This document shows, piece after piece, positions 5,859 through 11,137 of a stretch of DNA of 11,137 bases. Made by a program: the position numbers and the translations under genes. Source of the stretch: Spirochaetaceae bacterium (GTDB taxonomy: Bacteria; Spirochaetota; Spirochaetia; Treponematales; Breznakiellaceae). Under the pieces are notes generated by a model, which was not told the origin of the DNA, did not search any database, and was given only the letters and a program-made list of their open reading frames with translations. The DNA lies in contig JAITJK010000020.1 in assembly GCA_031278935.1 (NCBI GenBank), positions 1 through 11,137 on the forward strand. The letters are read 5' to 3'. Every line of letters starts with the position of its first letter. Within the stretch, counting starts at the first letter, position 1.

Positions 5859-7031
5859 ATGATACGATTTGAAGGAATAACAAAAAAATACGATGGAAAG
5901 CCGGTGGTCTCGGATATTACCTTGGAAATCAGCCGAGGAGATTTGGTCGTGTTGATAGGACAAAGCGGTTGCGGTAAAACAACCTTGCTTAAAATTATCA
6001 ACCGCCTCATAAAACCCACAAGCGGACGGGTGTTTATCCAGGGCGAGAATATTTTTGATAAAAACGTGATAGACCTGAGGCGGAATATCGGCTATGTCAT
6101 CCAGCAAACCGGTCTTTTTCCCCACATGACCGTGCGGGAAAATATTGAGATTGTGCCGCGGCTACAGAAAAAAAATAGAGCGGCCATTGCGGAAAAAAGT
6201 ATTGCCTTAATGCAGATGGTGGGTCTTAATCCCGAACTGTTTTTGGACCGCTATCCCTATCAGTTATCCGGCGGACAGCAGCAGCGCATTGGCGTAGCCC
6301 GGGCCTTTGCCTGTGATCCGGATATTATACTCATGGACGAGCCCTTTTCCGCGCTAGATCCGATTTCCCGGAACCAGCTACAGGAAGAACTAGCTGAATT
6401 GCAGAGCCGACTACGGAAAACTATTGTCTTTGTTACCCACGATATGGACGAGGCGGTGAAAATAGCGGATAAGATCTGTATCCTCCACCAAGGCCGGATC
6501 GCCCAATACGACCGAGTGGAAGCAATCATGAAAAATCCCGCAAGCGATTTTGTGGCGGAGTTTATGGGTAGAAACCGGATTTGGTCCTCTCCTGAATTTA
6601 TCAGGGCCAAAGATATTATGATTGCCGATCCTGCGTGTACCGGGGCGGACGCGTCCATCCTGCGGTGTATGGAAAAAATGCGGCTCAGGCAAGTAGACAG
6701 TCTTTTGGTTACAGATAAAGCGGGCTGCTTACAGGGTATTATTTCCGCGAAACAGGCCCAATCCCAGGGAGATAAAAGCGCGCCAGTTTTTCAGGTGATG
6801 CAGAAAGAATTTGAAACCCTAAGCCCGGATACCAACATCGTGGAAATTCTTACGCTCATGAACCGGCACTCCGCCAAGGCTCTTTCGGCCATACCGGTTA
6901 CGGGGGAAAACCGGCGGCTCGAGGGACTGATTACCAGAAGCAGTCTCTTAACTACCTTAAGTCAACCGTATCTGTTGGATGGGGATACGAACACTATGGT
7001 TTATAAGGAAGGTTTACCATGCACTTTCTAA
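5859..7031 (+). CDS. Osmolyte ABC transporter ATP-binding protein with tandem CBS domains (OpuCA/ProV type)
   Basis: A 390-residue cytoplasmic ATPase that powers uptake of glycine betaine, choline or carnitine-like osmolytes. The ABC domain shows Walker A GQSGCGKTT (34-42), Q-loop IQQTG (81-85), signature LSGGQQQR (136-143), Walker B IILMDEP (156-162) and H-loop VTHD (His194). Two CBS domains follow: about 251-305 (AKDIMIADPA, VDSLLVTDKAG, LQGIISAKQA) and about 311-368 (VFQVMQKEF, IPVTGENRRLEGLITR). In this family CBS domains gate activity by ionic strength (OpuA) or by c-di-AMP (OpuC of Listeria). A Shine-Dalgarno-like GAGG (5851-5854) lies 4 bases before the ATG. The 3' end overlaps the permease start by 13 bases. 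OpuCA is favoured over other ATPases because of the CBS pair and the neighbouring OpuCB- and OpuCC-like genes. Exact substrate is not readable from sequence. Confidence 0.95.
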   Translation: MIRFEGITKKYDGKPVVSDITLEISRGDLVVLIGQSGCGKTTLLKIINRLIKPTSGRVFIQGENIFDKNVIDLRRNIGYVIQQTGLFPHMTVRENIEIVPRLQKKNRAAIAEKSIALMQMVGLNPELFLDRYPYQLSGGQQQRIGVARAFACDPDIILMDEPFSALDPISRNQLQEELAELQSRLRKTIVFVTHDMDEAVKIADKICILHQGRIAQYDRVEAIMKNPASDFVAEFMGRNRIWSSPEFIRAKDIMIADPACTGADASILRCMEKMRLRQVDSLLVTDKAGCLQGIISAKQAQSQGDKSAPVFQVMQKEFETLSPDTNIVEILTLMNRHSAKALSAIPVTGENRRLEGLITRSSLLTTLSQPYLLDGDTNTMVYKEGLPCTF

Positions 7032-7666
7032 GCTATATAGCCCAGAACGGCGAGCTGGTACTACAAAGCTCGGTGGAACATATCCAGCTTACCCTGTTCT
7101 CGATTCTTTTGGCGGTACTCATCGGCGTACCTGTGGGGATTTTAATTAGTTACCTTTCCGCGCTGCAAAAGCCGGTGTTAGGAGGCGCTAATGTGGTGCA
7201 GGCGGTGCCGAGTATTGCCCTCCTGGGTTTTCTAGTGCCTGTTCTAGGGATCGGCGAGCGGCCTGCGGTATGTATGGTGGTACTCTATTCCCTGTTGCCG
7301 ATTATCAAAAATACCGCCATCGGCCTTGCTCATATCAATCCCCAGACCGTTGAAGCGGCCCGGGGTATCGGCATGACGCGGTTTCAGATTTTGACGAAAG
7401 TAAAACTGCCTTTAGCCTTGCCGGTGATTATGGCGGGAATCCGGATCGCTGCGGTTACCTCCGTGGGCCTGGTAACCTTGACGGCTTTTATTGGGGCTGC
7501 GGGACTGGGCTATCTGATTTATTCGGGAATCCGCACGGTGAACACCTACCAGATTCTCGCCGGGGCTGTACCGGCGTGCCTTTTGGCGTTGGCGGTAGAT
7601 TTTGCCGCTTCTCTCGTGGAAAAAGCCGTAACGCCAGTGTGCTACCGAGATCAGGGAAAAAAGTAA
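7019..7666 (+). CDS. Osmolyte ABC transporter permease (OpuCB/OpuBB type)
   Basis: A 215-residue inner-membrane permease with about five to six hydrophobic segments (for example HIQLTLFSILLAVLIGVPVG at 21-40 and ALLGFLVPVLGIGE at 67-80). The MetI-like cytoplasmic coupling loop is clear: EAARGIGMTRFQILTKVKLP (112-131), which contacts the ATPase. AVPSIALLGF and the AAGLGYLIYSG stretch are typical of the OpuCB/ProW group. Length matches the short OpuC/OpuB permeases and lacks the N-terminal extension of ProW. The gene starts inside the end of the ATPase gene (13-base overlap), so translation is probably coupled. Only one permease gene is present between the ATPase and the binding protein, so the transporter presumably uses a permease homodimer. 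Classical OpuC systems instead encode a second permease after the binding protein; none is seen here. Confidence 0.95.
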   Translation: MHFLSYIAQNGELVLQSSVEHIQLTLFSILLAVLIGVPVGILISYLSALQKPVLGGANVVQAVPSIALLGFLVPVLGIGERPAVCMVVLYSLLPIIKNTAIGLAHINPQTVEAARGIGMTRFQILTKVKLPLALPVIMAGIRIAAVTSVGLVTLTAFIGAAGLGYLIYSGIRTVNTYQILAGAVPACLLALAVDFAASLVEKAVTPVCYRDQGKK

Positions 7667-7699
7667 GGGAAAACGAGAGAGACCATAGAAGGAGTTAGT

Positions 7700-8584
7700 A
7701 TGAAAAAAATGAAAAGCCTATTGCCGTTCGCGCTCCTGGCTTTGGCGTTGCTTATGGGAGGCTGCACGGCTAAGGGGCAGGTGGTGGTAGTGGCAAAGGA
7801 TTTTACCGAACAGGATATCCTGGGTAATATGCTGTACCTGCTCATTGATGAGCATACGGACCTTGCGGTAGAATACAAACACGAACTGAGTTCCAACGTA
7901 GTATTTACTGCGATACAAAGCGGTACGGTGGATTGTTACGTGGATTATACCGGAACGGTGTACGGCAACTATTTAGGGTATTCGGAATTCCGCAGCGCCG
8001 AAGAAGTTTACGAGATTGCGGTGAATTCCTTGAAGGAGCGCTATGATATTCTTATGCTGGATCCCCTGGGATTCAACAACACCTATACTCTATCGGTACG
8101 CAAGGATACAGCGGAGCAATACGGGCTTAAAACCTACAGCGACTTGGCGCGGGTTTCCGACAATTTTATCTTAGGGGCTACGTTTGAAGTGTTGAACCGC
8201 AACGACGGCATAGCGAACCTGAAAAAAACCTACGGCATGACCTTCAAGGATGAGAAGGCGATTGACGGTACGCTGCGGTATACTGCCTTAGCCAATGACG
8301 AGATTCAGGTTATCGACGCTTTTTCTACGGACGGATTGCTCCTTGAGTACGATCTCGCGGTGCTGGAAGATGATCTGCACTTCTTCCCGCCCTATTACGC
8401 CGCGCCCCTTATCCGGGCCAAAACTGCAGAACAGTACCCCCAGTTACTCACACTGCTCAAGAAGCTCGCCTATATCTTGGATGACCAGTCCATGCGCGCC
8501 TTGAACTACCGGGTGGATGTCTTGAAAGAAAACCCCCGAGATACGGCTCGGGCCTTCCTCAAGGAACAGGGGCTTTTGAGCTGA
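7700..8584 (+). CDS. Osmolyte-binding lipoprotein of the ABC transporter (OpuCC/OpuBC type)
   Basis: A 294-residue extracytoplasmic solute-binding lipoprotein that delivers quaternary-amine osmolytes to the permease. A signal peptide (MKKMK and then a Leu/Ala-rich core) ends in the lipobox LMGGC with lipid-carrying Cys22. The OpuAC/QAT fold is recognised from family landmarks: AKDFTEQDILGNML (32-45), the signature DYTGTVY (82-88), the LGFNNTYTLSVRKD stretch (123-136), the DAFSTDG stretch (206-212) and PPYYAAPLIR (230-239). Aromatic residues in these segments line the cation-pi ligand cage in characterised members. A strong Shine-Dalgarno AAGGAG (7689-7694) stands 5 bases before the ATG, 33 bases after the permease stop. 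Lipid anchoring fits either the outer leaflet of the inner membrane or a spirochaete periplasmic location. Substrate (betaine, choline, carnitine, proline betaine) cannot be told apart here. Confidence 0.95.
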   Translation: MKKMKSLLPFALLALALLMGGCTAKGQVVVVAKDFTEQDILGNMLYLLIDEHTDLAVEYKHELSSNVVFTAIQSGTVDCYVDYTGTVYGNYLGYSEFRSAEEVYEIAVNSLKERYDILMLDPLGFNNTYTLSVRKDTAEQYGLKTYSDLARVSDNFILGATFEVLNRNDGIANLKKTYGMTFKDEKAIDGTLRYTALANDEIQVIDAFSTDGLLLEYDLAVLEDDLHFFPPYYAAPLIRAKTAEQYPQLLTLLKKLAYILDDQSMRALNYRVDVLKENPRDTARAFLKEQGLLS

Positions 8585-8718
8585 CCCACCTGTCGGGGGC
8601 GTAGCCTCTGACGACCGTTTTGAGGGGCGGGGCACACCGCGCTTCCTACAGCGTTGTAAGAGCTAGCCCACGTTATAACTCAGTGCACCTCGTTCTCTAA
8701 TCACGCGGCCCCTAATAC

Positions 8719-8738
8719 GCCTCCACAATAGGTGGGGC
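8719..8738 (+). repeat. Bulged GC hairpin between convergent genes
   Basis: GCC-T-CCAC pairs with GTGGGGC around the loop AATAG, giving 7 pairs with one bulged T. It resembles in shape the right-end hairpins of IS200/IS605 elements but has no TTCAC after it. First of three hairpins in the 257-base gap 8585-8841, which otherwise holds no recognisable gene. Confidence 0.5.
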
Positions 8739-8754
8739 AATAGGATAACCACAA

Positions 8755-8778
8755 CGGAGGCGCACTGTCGCGCCTCCG
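8755..8778. terminator. Strong perfect hairpin, possible shared terminator between convergent genes
   Basis: CGGAGGCGC (8755-8763), loop ACTGTC, GCGCCTCCG (8770-8778): nine perfect, mostly GC pairs. It lies between the transporter operon (+) and flavodoxin (-). There is no clear T run on either side, so termination would be inefficient or factor-dependent; the structure is certain, the role is not. Confidence 0.5.
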
Positions 8779-8791
8779 CATTCCGGGTGTT

Positions 8792-8827
8792 TCTAAGGAA
8801 CCGTTCAACCCCACGCGGTTCTTTAGA
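8792..8827. terminator. Long hairpin just after the flavodoxin stop, possible terminator
   Basis: TCTAAGGAACCG (8792-8803) pairs with CGGTTCTTTAGA (8816-8827): 12 positions with a single G-T exception, around a 12-base loop. It begins 14 bases past the flavodoxin stop in the minus direction. On the plus-strand RNA the exception is a G-U pair; on the minus-strand RNA it is a C-A mismatch. No T run follows. Confidence 0.45.
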
Positions 8828-8841
8828 TCGGCGTTACCTGC

Positions 8842-9270
8842 TTATCCAGCCAGCCGTTTTCCCAGATCATAACAGGCGCTCAGGGCCTCTTCCGAAGGCT
8901 CAAGCTGGGTAATAATCCCGGTTCCGTCGACCTTGGCTCCAAGTCCCTGCATCCGCTCGACCCAATCCTGCATCCACTTGCCGTCTCCCCAATCGTAGGA
9001 ACCGAAGAGCCCCAGGGCCTTACCGCCCACTTCAGCGGAACCTAACGAGGCGATAAAGGGTTCCATCTCACTTTCTTCCAGGATTTCATCTCCCATCGCG
9101 GGACAGCCGAAAGCCAGGGCGTCCGCTCCCTTTACGAGATCCTTCGTGGCTTCTCCCACGGGTTTGATCACCACCTCACCTCCGCCCTCACCGGCCCCTT
9201 TGGCCACCGATTTCGCCATGGTCTCGGTATTCCCGGATCCACTCCAATAGACAATGACTATCTTTTTCAT
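8842..9270 (-). CDS. Short-chain flavodoxin
   Basis: A 142-residue FMN-binding electron carrier of the cytoplasm, the length of clostridial-type short flavodoxins. The phosphate-binding loop is clear: YWSGSGNTE (8-16). The isoalloxazine-binding loops are GCPAMGDEIL (about 55-64) and FGSYDWGDGKWMQDW (about 88-102), where the Trp/Tyr residues should stack on FMN. Acidic residues are abundant, as expected for a carrier that docks on basic partners. A strong Shine-Dalgarno AGGAG (9281-9277 on the minus strand) lies 6 bases before the ATG. No electron-transfer partner is adjacent, so the physiological donor or acceptor is unknown; pyruvate-ferredoxin oxidoreductase or nitrogenase reductase are the usual clients in anaerobes. 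Monocistronic by position: the gene has its own promoter candidate and hairpins after its stop. Confidence 0.96.
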   Translation of the reverse strand: MKKIVIVYWSGSGNTETMAKSVAKGAGEGGGEVVIKPVGEATKDLVKGADALAFGCPAMGDEILEESEMEPFIASLGSAEVGGKALGLFGSYDWGDGKWMQDWVERMQGLGAKVDGTGIITQLEPSEEALSACYDLGKRLAG

Positions 9271-9286
9271 TATCCGCTCCTAATAG

Positions 9287-9316
9287 TTAGTTAGCTCAAA
9301 TACACTTAATTAGCTC
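9287..9316 (-). repeat. Direct repeat in the flavodoxin leader, candidate operator
   Basis: TTAGTTAGCTC (9287-9297) and TTAATTAGCTC (9306-9316) are 11-base direct repeats with one mismatch and a 19-base period. They sit between the candidate -10 and the Shine-Dalgarno of flavodoxin, a place where a bound repressor would block expression. The AT-rich content contrasts with neighbours. Confidence 0.4.
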
Positions 9317-9321
9317 CATAT

Positions 9322-9350
9322 AACATACTAAAATTTCCAAATCTTGTGAA
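9322..9350 (-). promoter_or_regulatory. Candidate flavodoxin promoter
   Basis: On the minus strand TTCACA (9350-9345, 5 of 6 to the -35 consensus) is followed after exactly 17 bases by TATGTT (9327-9322, 4 of 6 to the -10 consensus). The -35 hexamer coincides with the TTCAC that borders the terminal hairpin of the putative insertion-sequence remnant. Confidence 0.5.
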
Positions 9351-9369
9351 CCCCCACCCGCCGTGGAGG
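9351..9369 (-). repeat. Terminal GC hairpin of the putative IS right end
   Basis: CCTCCAC (9369-9363), loop GGCGG, GTGGGGG (9357-9351) on the minus strand: 7 pairs including one T-G, followed by TTCACAAG. Transposases of the IS200/IS605 group recognise such subterminal hairpins. Confidence 0.5.
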
Positions 9370-9412
9370 TCCGCCAGCAGATTTAAGGTCCCTGACTGGC
9401 ACTGGTACAATC

Positions 9413-9601
9413 GAAGCGTCTCCTGCTTCTTGTGTCTGCCACTTTGGAACCATAGGTAACGTGCGGTTCGATAGAGAAGGACAATACCTGCAAATTATAC
9501 GCAGGAACGCTCATGGTATCCTTAGCAGCAAAGCAATCCCGTGAAGGGGCTGCTTGTCTAGATTATTTGGTCCCTTCGCACGGTCTCACTGGGGTCAGAC
9601 C
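9413..9601 (-). ncRNA. Run of small stem-loops, possible omega-RNA-like structured segment
   Basis: Several inverted repeats follow each other (plus-strand positions): GAAGC 9413-9417 with GCTTC 9425-9429; CCTGC 9487-9491 with GCAGG 9501-9505; AGCAGC 9524-9529 with GCTGCT 9549-9554 enclosing CCC 9538-9540 and GGG 9546-9548; GGTCT 9582-9586 with AGACC 9597-9601. The run leads into the terminal hairpin at 9351-9369. This would fit the non-coding RNA that overlaps the 3' end of tnpB, but each stem is short and expression is not shown. Confidence 0.22.
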
Positions 9602-9754
9602 TACACACGTTATCACCTCCAATGTCCAGATACACCCTGAACGCCCGCCCGCGAAGCCGATGTTGTCGATCCCACAGCAGTCTTGCCATGGTTGTGCCAT
9701 TCCCTGCCACAGGTGTGAAGGAACGTACTCCCCACGCAAGCCCTCAATGCGCCT

Positions 9755-10903
9755 CTATAACAATGACTCTACGGCAGGTGGAGTCCACCGCAAGTGAAGT
9801 ACCAAAGGGAGGTGGTCGCTTAGGCCGTTTCCGGTCCGAGGATTGTAGGTATGCGGATGGCCCTGGGCATTGATGAAAGGAGCCTGGTTGAGGACCCGGC
9901 AGGTGTCAAACTCCCAGCCCTTATGGTCAAACAAAGATTCGGTCAGTAGAAAATGGTCGATGCTTTCCCAGCGGTCCTGATAGTAATACGAGCCACCCTG
10001 TAGTTCCTGCCCCCAGGGCGCGTAAAGCCCCACCGCACCAGCAGGAAAATAAACCGGCTGAGGAGGCTTCTGCCGACTGAGGATAAGAAAATCCGGCACG
10101 ATACTTCCCCAGGAAGCATCCTCCGGGAAACCCACCCGCGCGGCGGCTTCGGGATCGTCCGGTAACAACGCCGTACGGACCGCGCCGGTTTCCCGGTACC
10201 ATTCATCAGGGTTTTCATTTAAGTCGCCCATGATAATCACCGGTAAGACTGGGTCTTCCTTCCGGAGCTCGTACAACCTCCGCGAAAGCACCCGGGCCGA
10301 GGCCCGTCTCAAGAATTCCGTATCCCCTCCTTGGGTTTTCGTCCCCTCCTTAGCCTTCCAATGACAGACAAAAAGGACCAAGGGCTGCTCTTGTGCGATT
10401 ATCCGGACTTCCAGCACCGGACGAGGGATGGTGGCCCCTTGATCCGTAATCGAATGGAGCCGGGTTTCCACCAAGGGAAAGCGACTTATGAGGCCAAGCC
10501 CTAAAGACGCCCCGGGATTATGGGTGAAATACAGATGCCTATACCCGCAGGCGGCCAAAGGCCCCTTCACCAGGTCCTCCAACACCTGAATATTTTCGAT
10601 TTCTTCCAGGCCAAGCAAGTCCGGCGCCTTCTCGGCCATACCGAGAATCCCTTGACCTAGGGCCTGTATCCTGGAGCGGTACTTTTCATCGTTCCAACCT
10701 GCGGTTTGGAGGTACGTATCATACTCACTCCCGCTTTCCTGGCCGTCAAAAAGGGCCTGCATATTCCAGGTTGCCACGGTCAAAGTCTCGCTCTCCTCCC
10801 CGGATCGAGGACTGGAACCGACGCTCGGAACCCTACAGCCCCCCCACCAAAAGATCGTAAGCAGCAACACCGCCCCGTACAAGGTATGGCTTGTATTCAT
10901 CAT
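9755..10903 (-). CDS. Endonuclease/exonuclease/phosphatase-fold lipoprotein
   Basis: A 382-residue probable secreted, lipid-anchored metal-dependent nuclease or phosphodiesterase. The signal peptide MNTSHTLYGAVLLLTIFWW ends in GGC with Cys23 as lipid site. Fold landmarks in order: VATWNMQALF (Asn47), LLGLEEIEN (Glu100), LFVCHWKAK (His181), VIIMGDLNEN (Asp227, Asn229), SIDHFLLTESL (Asp316, His317) and LSDHLPLVLHL (Asp363, His364). Together these are the metal-binding and catalytic set of the DNase I-like superfamily. The start is placed at ATG 10903 (or the next codon, 10900) because it directly precedes the signal peptide and has GGAGG (10919-10915) upstream. An earlier ATG at 10978 would bury the signal peptide. 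Members of this group digest extracellular DNA or RNA, or cleave sugar or lipid phosphates; the substrate here is unknown. The final residues after HLRW are encoded where the putative tnpB remnant begins. Confidence 0.9.
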   Translation of the reverse strand: MMNTSHTLYGAVLLLTIFWWGGCRVPSVGSSPRSGEESETLTVATWNMQALFDGQESGSEYDTYLQTAGWNDEKYRSRIQALGQGILGMAEKAPDLLGLEEIENIQVLEDLVKGPLAACGYRHLYFTHNPGASLGLGLISRFPLVETRLHSITDQGATIPRPVLEVRIIAQEQPLVLFVCHWKAKEGTKTQGGDTEFLRRASARVLSRRLYELRKEDPVLPVIIMGDLNENPDEWYRETGAVRTALLPDDPEAAARVGFPEDASWGSIVPDFLILSRQKPPQPVYFPAGAVGLYAPWGQELQGGSYYYQDRWESIDHFLLTESLFDHKGWEFDTCRVLNQAPFINAQGHPHTYNPRTGNGLSDHLPLVLHLRWTPPAVESLL

Positions 10904-10917
10904 ATTCTTGTAAGCCT

Positions 10918-10931
10918 CCGTATTAATACGG
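10918..10931. promoter_or_regulatory. Perfect 14-base palindrome over the ribosome-binding site of the nuclease lipoprotein
   Basis: CCGTATTAATACGG is its own reverse complement over all 14 bases. On the minus strand its right edge overlaps the GGAGG used by the lipoprotein gene. It could be an operator or a small leader hairpin; the core TATTAA also resembles a -10, though no -35 was found at the right distance. Confidence 0.45.
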
Positions 10932-10991
10932 CCTGGTCCTGGCCGCTGCTTGTATCCGCGCCAGAAATAAGCGCTCAATCCGCGGGGGACC

Positions 10992-11021
10992 TTGCGTGTT
11001 TTCCTGGGCGGTGGTTATACT
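10992..11021 (+). promoter_or_regulatory. Candidate promoter of the acetyltransferase gene
   Basis: TATACT (11016-11021, 5 of 6) is preceded after 18 bases by TTGCGT (10992-10997, only the TTG matches). Transcription would start near 11028, leaving a short leader with AGG (11032-11034) 7 bases before the ATG. Confidence 0.4.
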
Positions 11022-11041
11022 GCTATCAAGTAGGTAAGCGT

Positions 11042-11137
11042 ATGGAACAAGCGTGGCTCATCCGGGAGATGACTCAAGAAGATTACGAGCAGGTCTATGG
11101 CTTATGGAAGGGCCTTGAGGGTATAGGACTCAGGCCC
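11042..11137 (+). CDS. GNAT-type N-acetyltransferase, N-terminal fragment (runs off the window)
   Basis: Only the first 32 codons are present; the frame is open to the window edge. The fragment reads MEQAWLIREMTQEDYEQVY and then GLWKGLEGIGLRP. The IRxMTxEDYxxVxxLW opening followed by GIGLR is a common start of GNAT acetyltransferases, where the first strand and helix begin the acetyl-CoA-binding fold. GNAT enzymes transfer acetyl from acetyl-CoA to amines of small molecules or proteins; the target is not readable here. The acetyl-CoA loop (Q/RxxGxG/A) lies beyond the window, so the family call rests on the N-terminus alone. It is divergent from the nuclease lipoprotein gene. Confidence 0.6.
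   Translation, partial: MEQAWLIREMTQEDYEQVYGLWKGLEGIGLRP

Larger units (their letters stand above)
9345..9767 (-). mobile_element. Probable decayed 3' end of an IS200/IS605-type element (tnpB tail plus right end)
   Basis: No intact gene lies between flavodoxin and the nuclease gene (484 bases). Reading on the minus strand, a frame from 9767 gives VIVIEAH, a TGA at 9746-9744, then GLAWGVRSFTPVAGNGTTM and an open stretch to a TAG at 9560-9558. The NI-x-EA-x-GL and FTPV pattern resembles the tail that follows the zinc finger of TnpB proteins. About 200 bases later comes a GC hairpin (9369-9351 in this direction) followed directly by TTCAC, the arrangement of IS200/IS605 right ends and TnpB omega-RNA scaffolds. 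There is no tnpA, no zinc finger and no left end. Resemblance is from memory of the families, so this is a hypothesis; an unrelated structured non-coding region is the alternative. Confidence 0.38.

Noticed and set aside
9271..9754. FMN riboswitch, tmRNA or RNase P RNA in the flavodoxin upstream region
   Set aside because: None of the conserved core strings of these RNAs could be found on either strand; only small unrelated stems were seen.
9513..9797. A 94-codon plus-strand frame in the region upstream of flavodoxin
   Set aside because: No ribosome-binding site, no recognisable motif, Cys/His/Pro-rich without a zinc-finger spacing, and it runs into the 3' end of the opposite-strand nuclease gene.
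10904..10978. Longer start (ATG 10978) for the nuclease lipoprotein
   Set aside because: It would place 25 polar residues in front of a textbook lipoprotein signal peptide; the GGAGG at 10919-10915 fits the ATG at 10903.

Overview
The window reads as a piece of a bacterial chromosome with moderate to high GC (my estimate is about 55% in genes). It carries dense housekeeping genes on the left, an osmolyte-uptake locus in the middle, and a looser region on the right with a probable mobile-element scar. The gene content fits a spirochaete of the Treponema group, possibly a gut or free-living relative: a clostridial-type short flavodoxin, several lipoproteins with spirochaete-like signal peptides, and a proline-rich TPR protein in front of moxR. 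This placement is an inference from style and content and was not tested by search.

Left part (1-4992). serS (seryl-tRNA synthetase, +) ends 21 bases inside the 3' end of a convergent minus-strand operon. That operon reads, in order of transcription: a small single-pass membrane protein (4992-4537), a secreted proline-rich protein with a C-terminal TPR region (4540-3254), a MoxR AAA+ ATPase (3247-2153) and a TatD metal-dependent DNase (2149-1361). Junctions are a 4-base overlap and gaps of 6 and 3 bases, so the four are probably co-transcribed. The first three may form one envelope-associated module in which MoxR remodels or assembles its membrane partners.

Middle part (5035-8584, +). A GntR/RCK_C regulator resembling BusR, the c-di-AMP-dependent repressor of betaine uptake, lies just upstream of a three-gene ABC transporter of the OpuC/OpuB (glycine betaine/choline/carnitine) type: an ATPase with tandem CBS domains, one permease, and a substrate-binding lipoprotein. 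An AT-rich promoter region of 124 bases separates regulator from transporter and contains a short inverted repeat. The locus looks like a self-contained osmotic-stress module in which c-di-AMP could set transcription through the regulator.

Right part (8585-11137). A hairpin-rich intergenic stretch precedes a minus-strand flavodoxin with a very good Shine-Dalgarno and a candidate promoter. Upstream of it, 484 bases carry no intact gene. They look like the decayed 3' end of an IS200/IS605-type tnpB followed by a structured segment and a terminal GC hairpin ending in TTCAC, as in the right ends and omega-RNA scaffolds of such elements. Next comes a minus-strand lipoprotein of the endonuclease/exonuclease/phosphatase fold, then the divergent start of a GNAT acetyltransferase cut by the window edge. 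No tRNA, rRNA or CRISPR array was seen.
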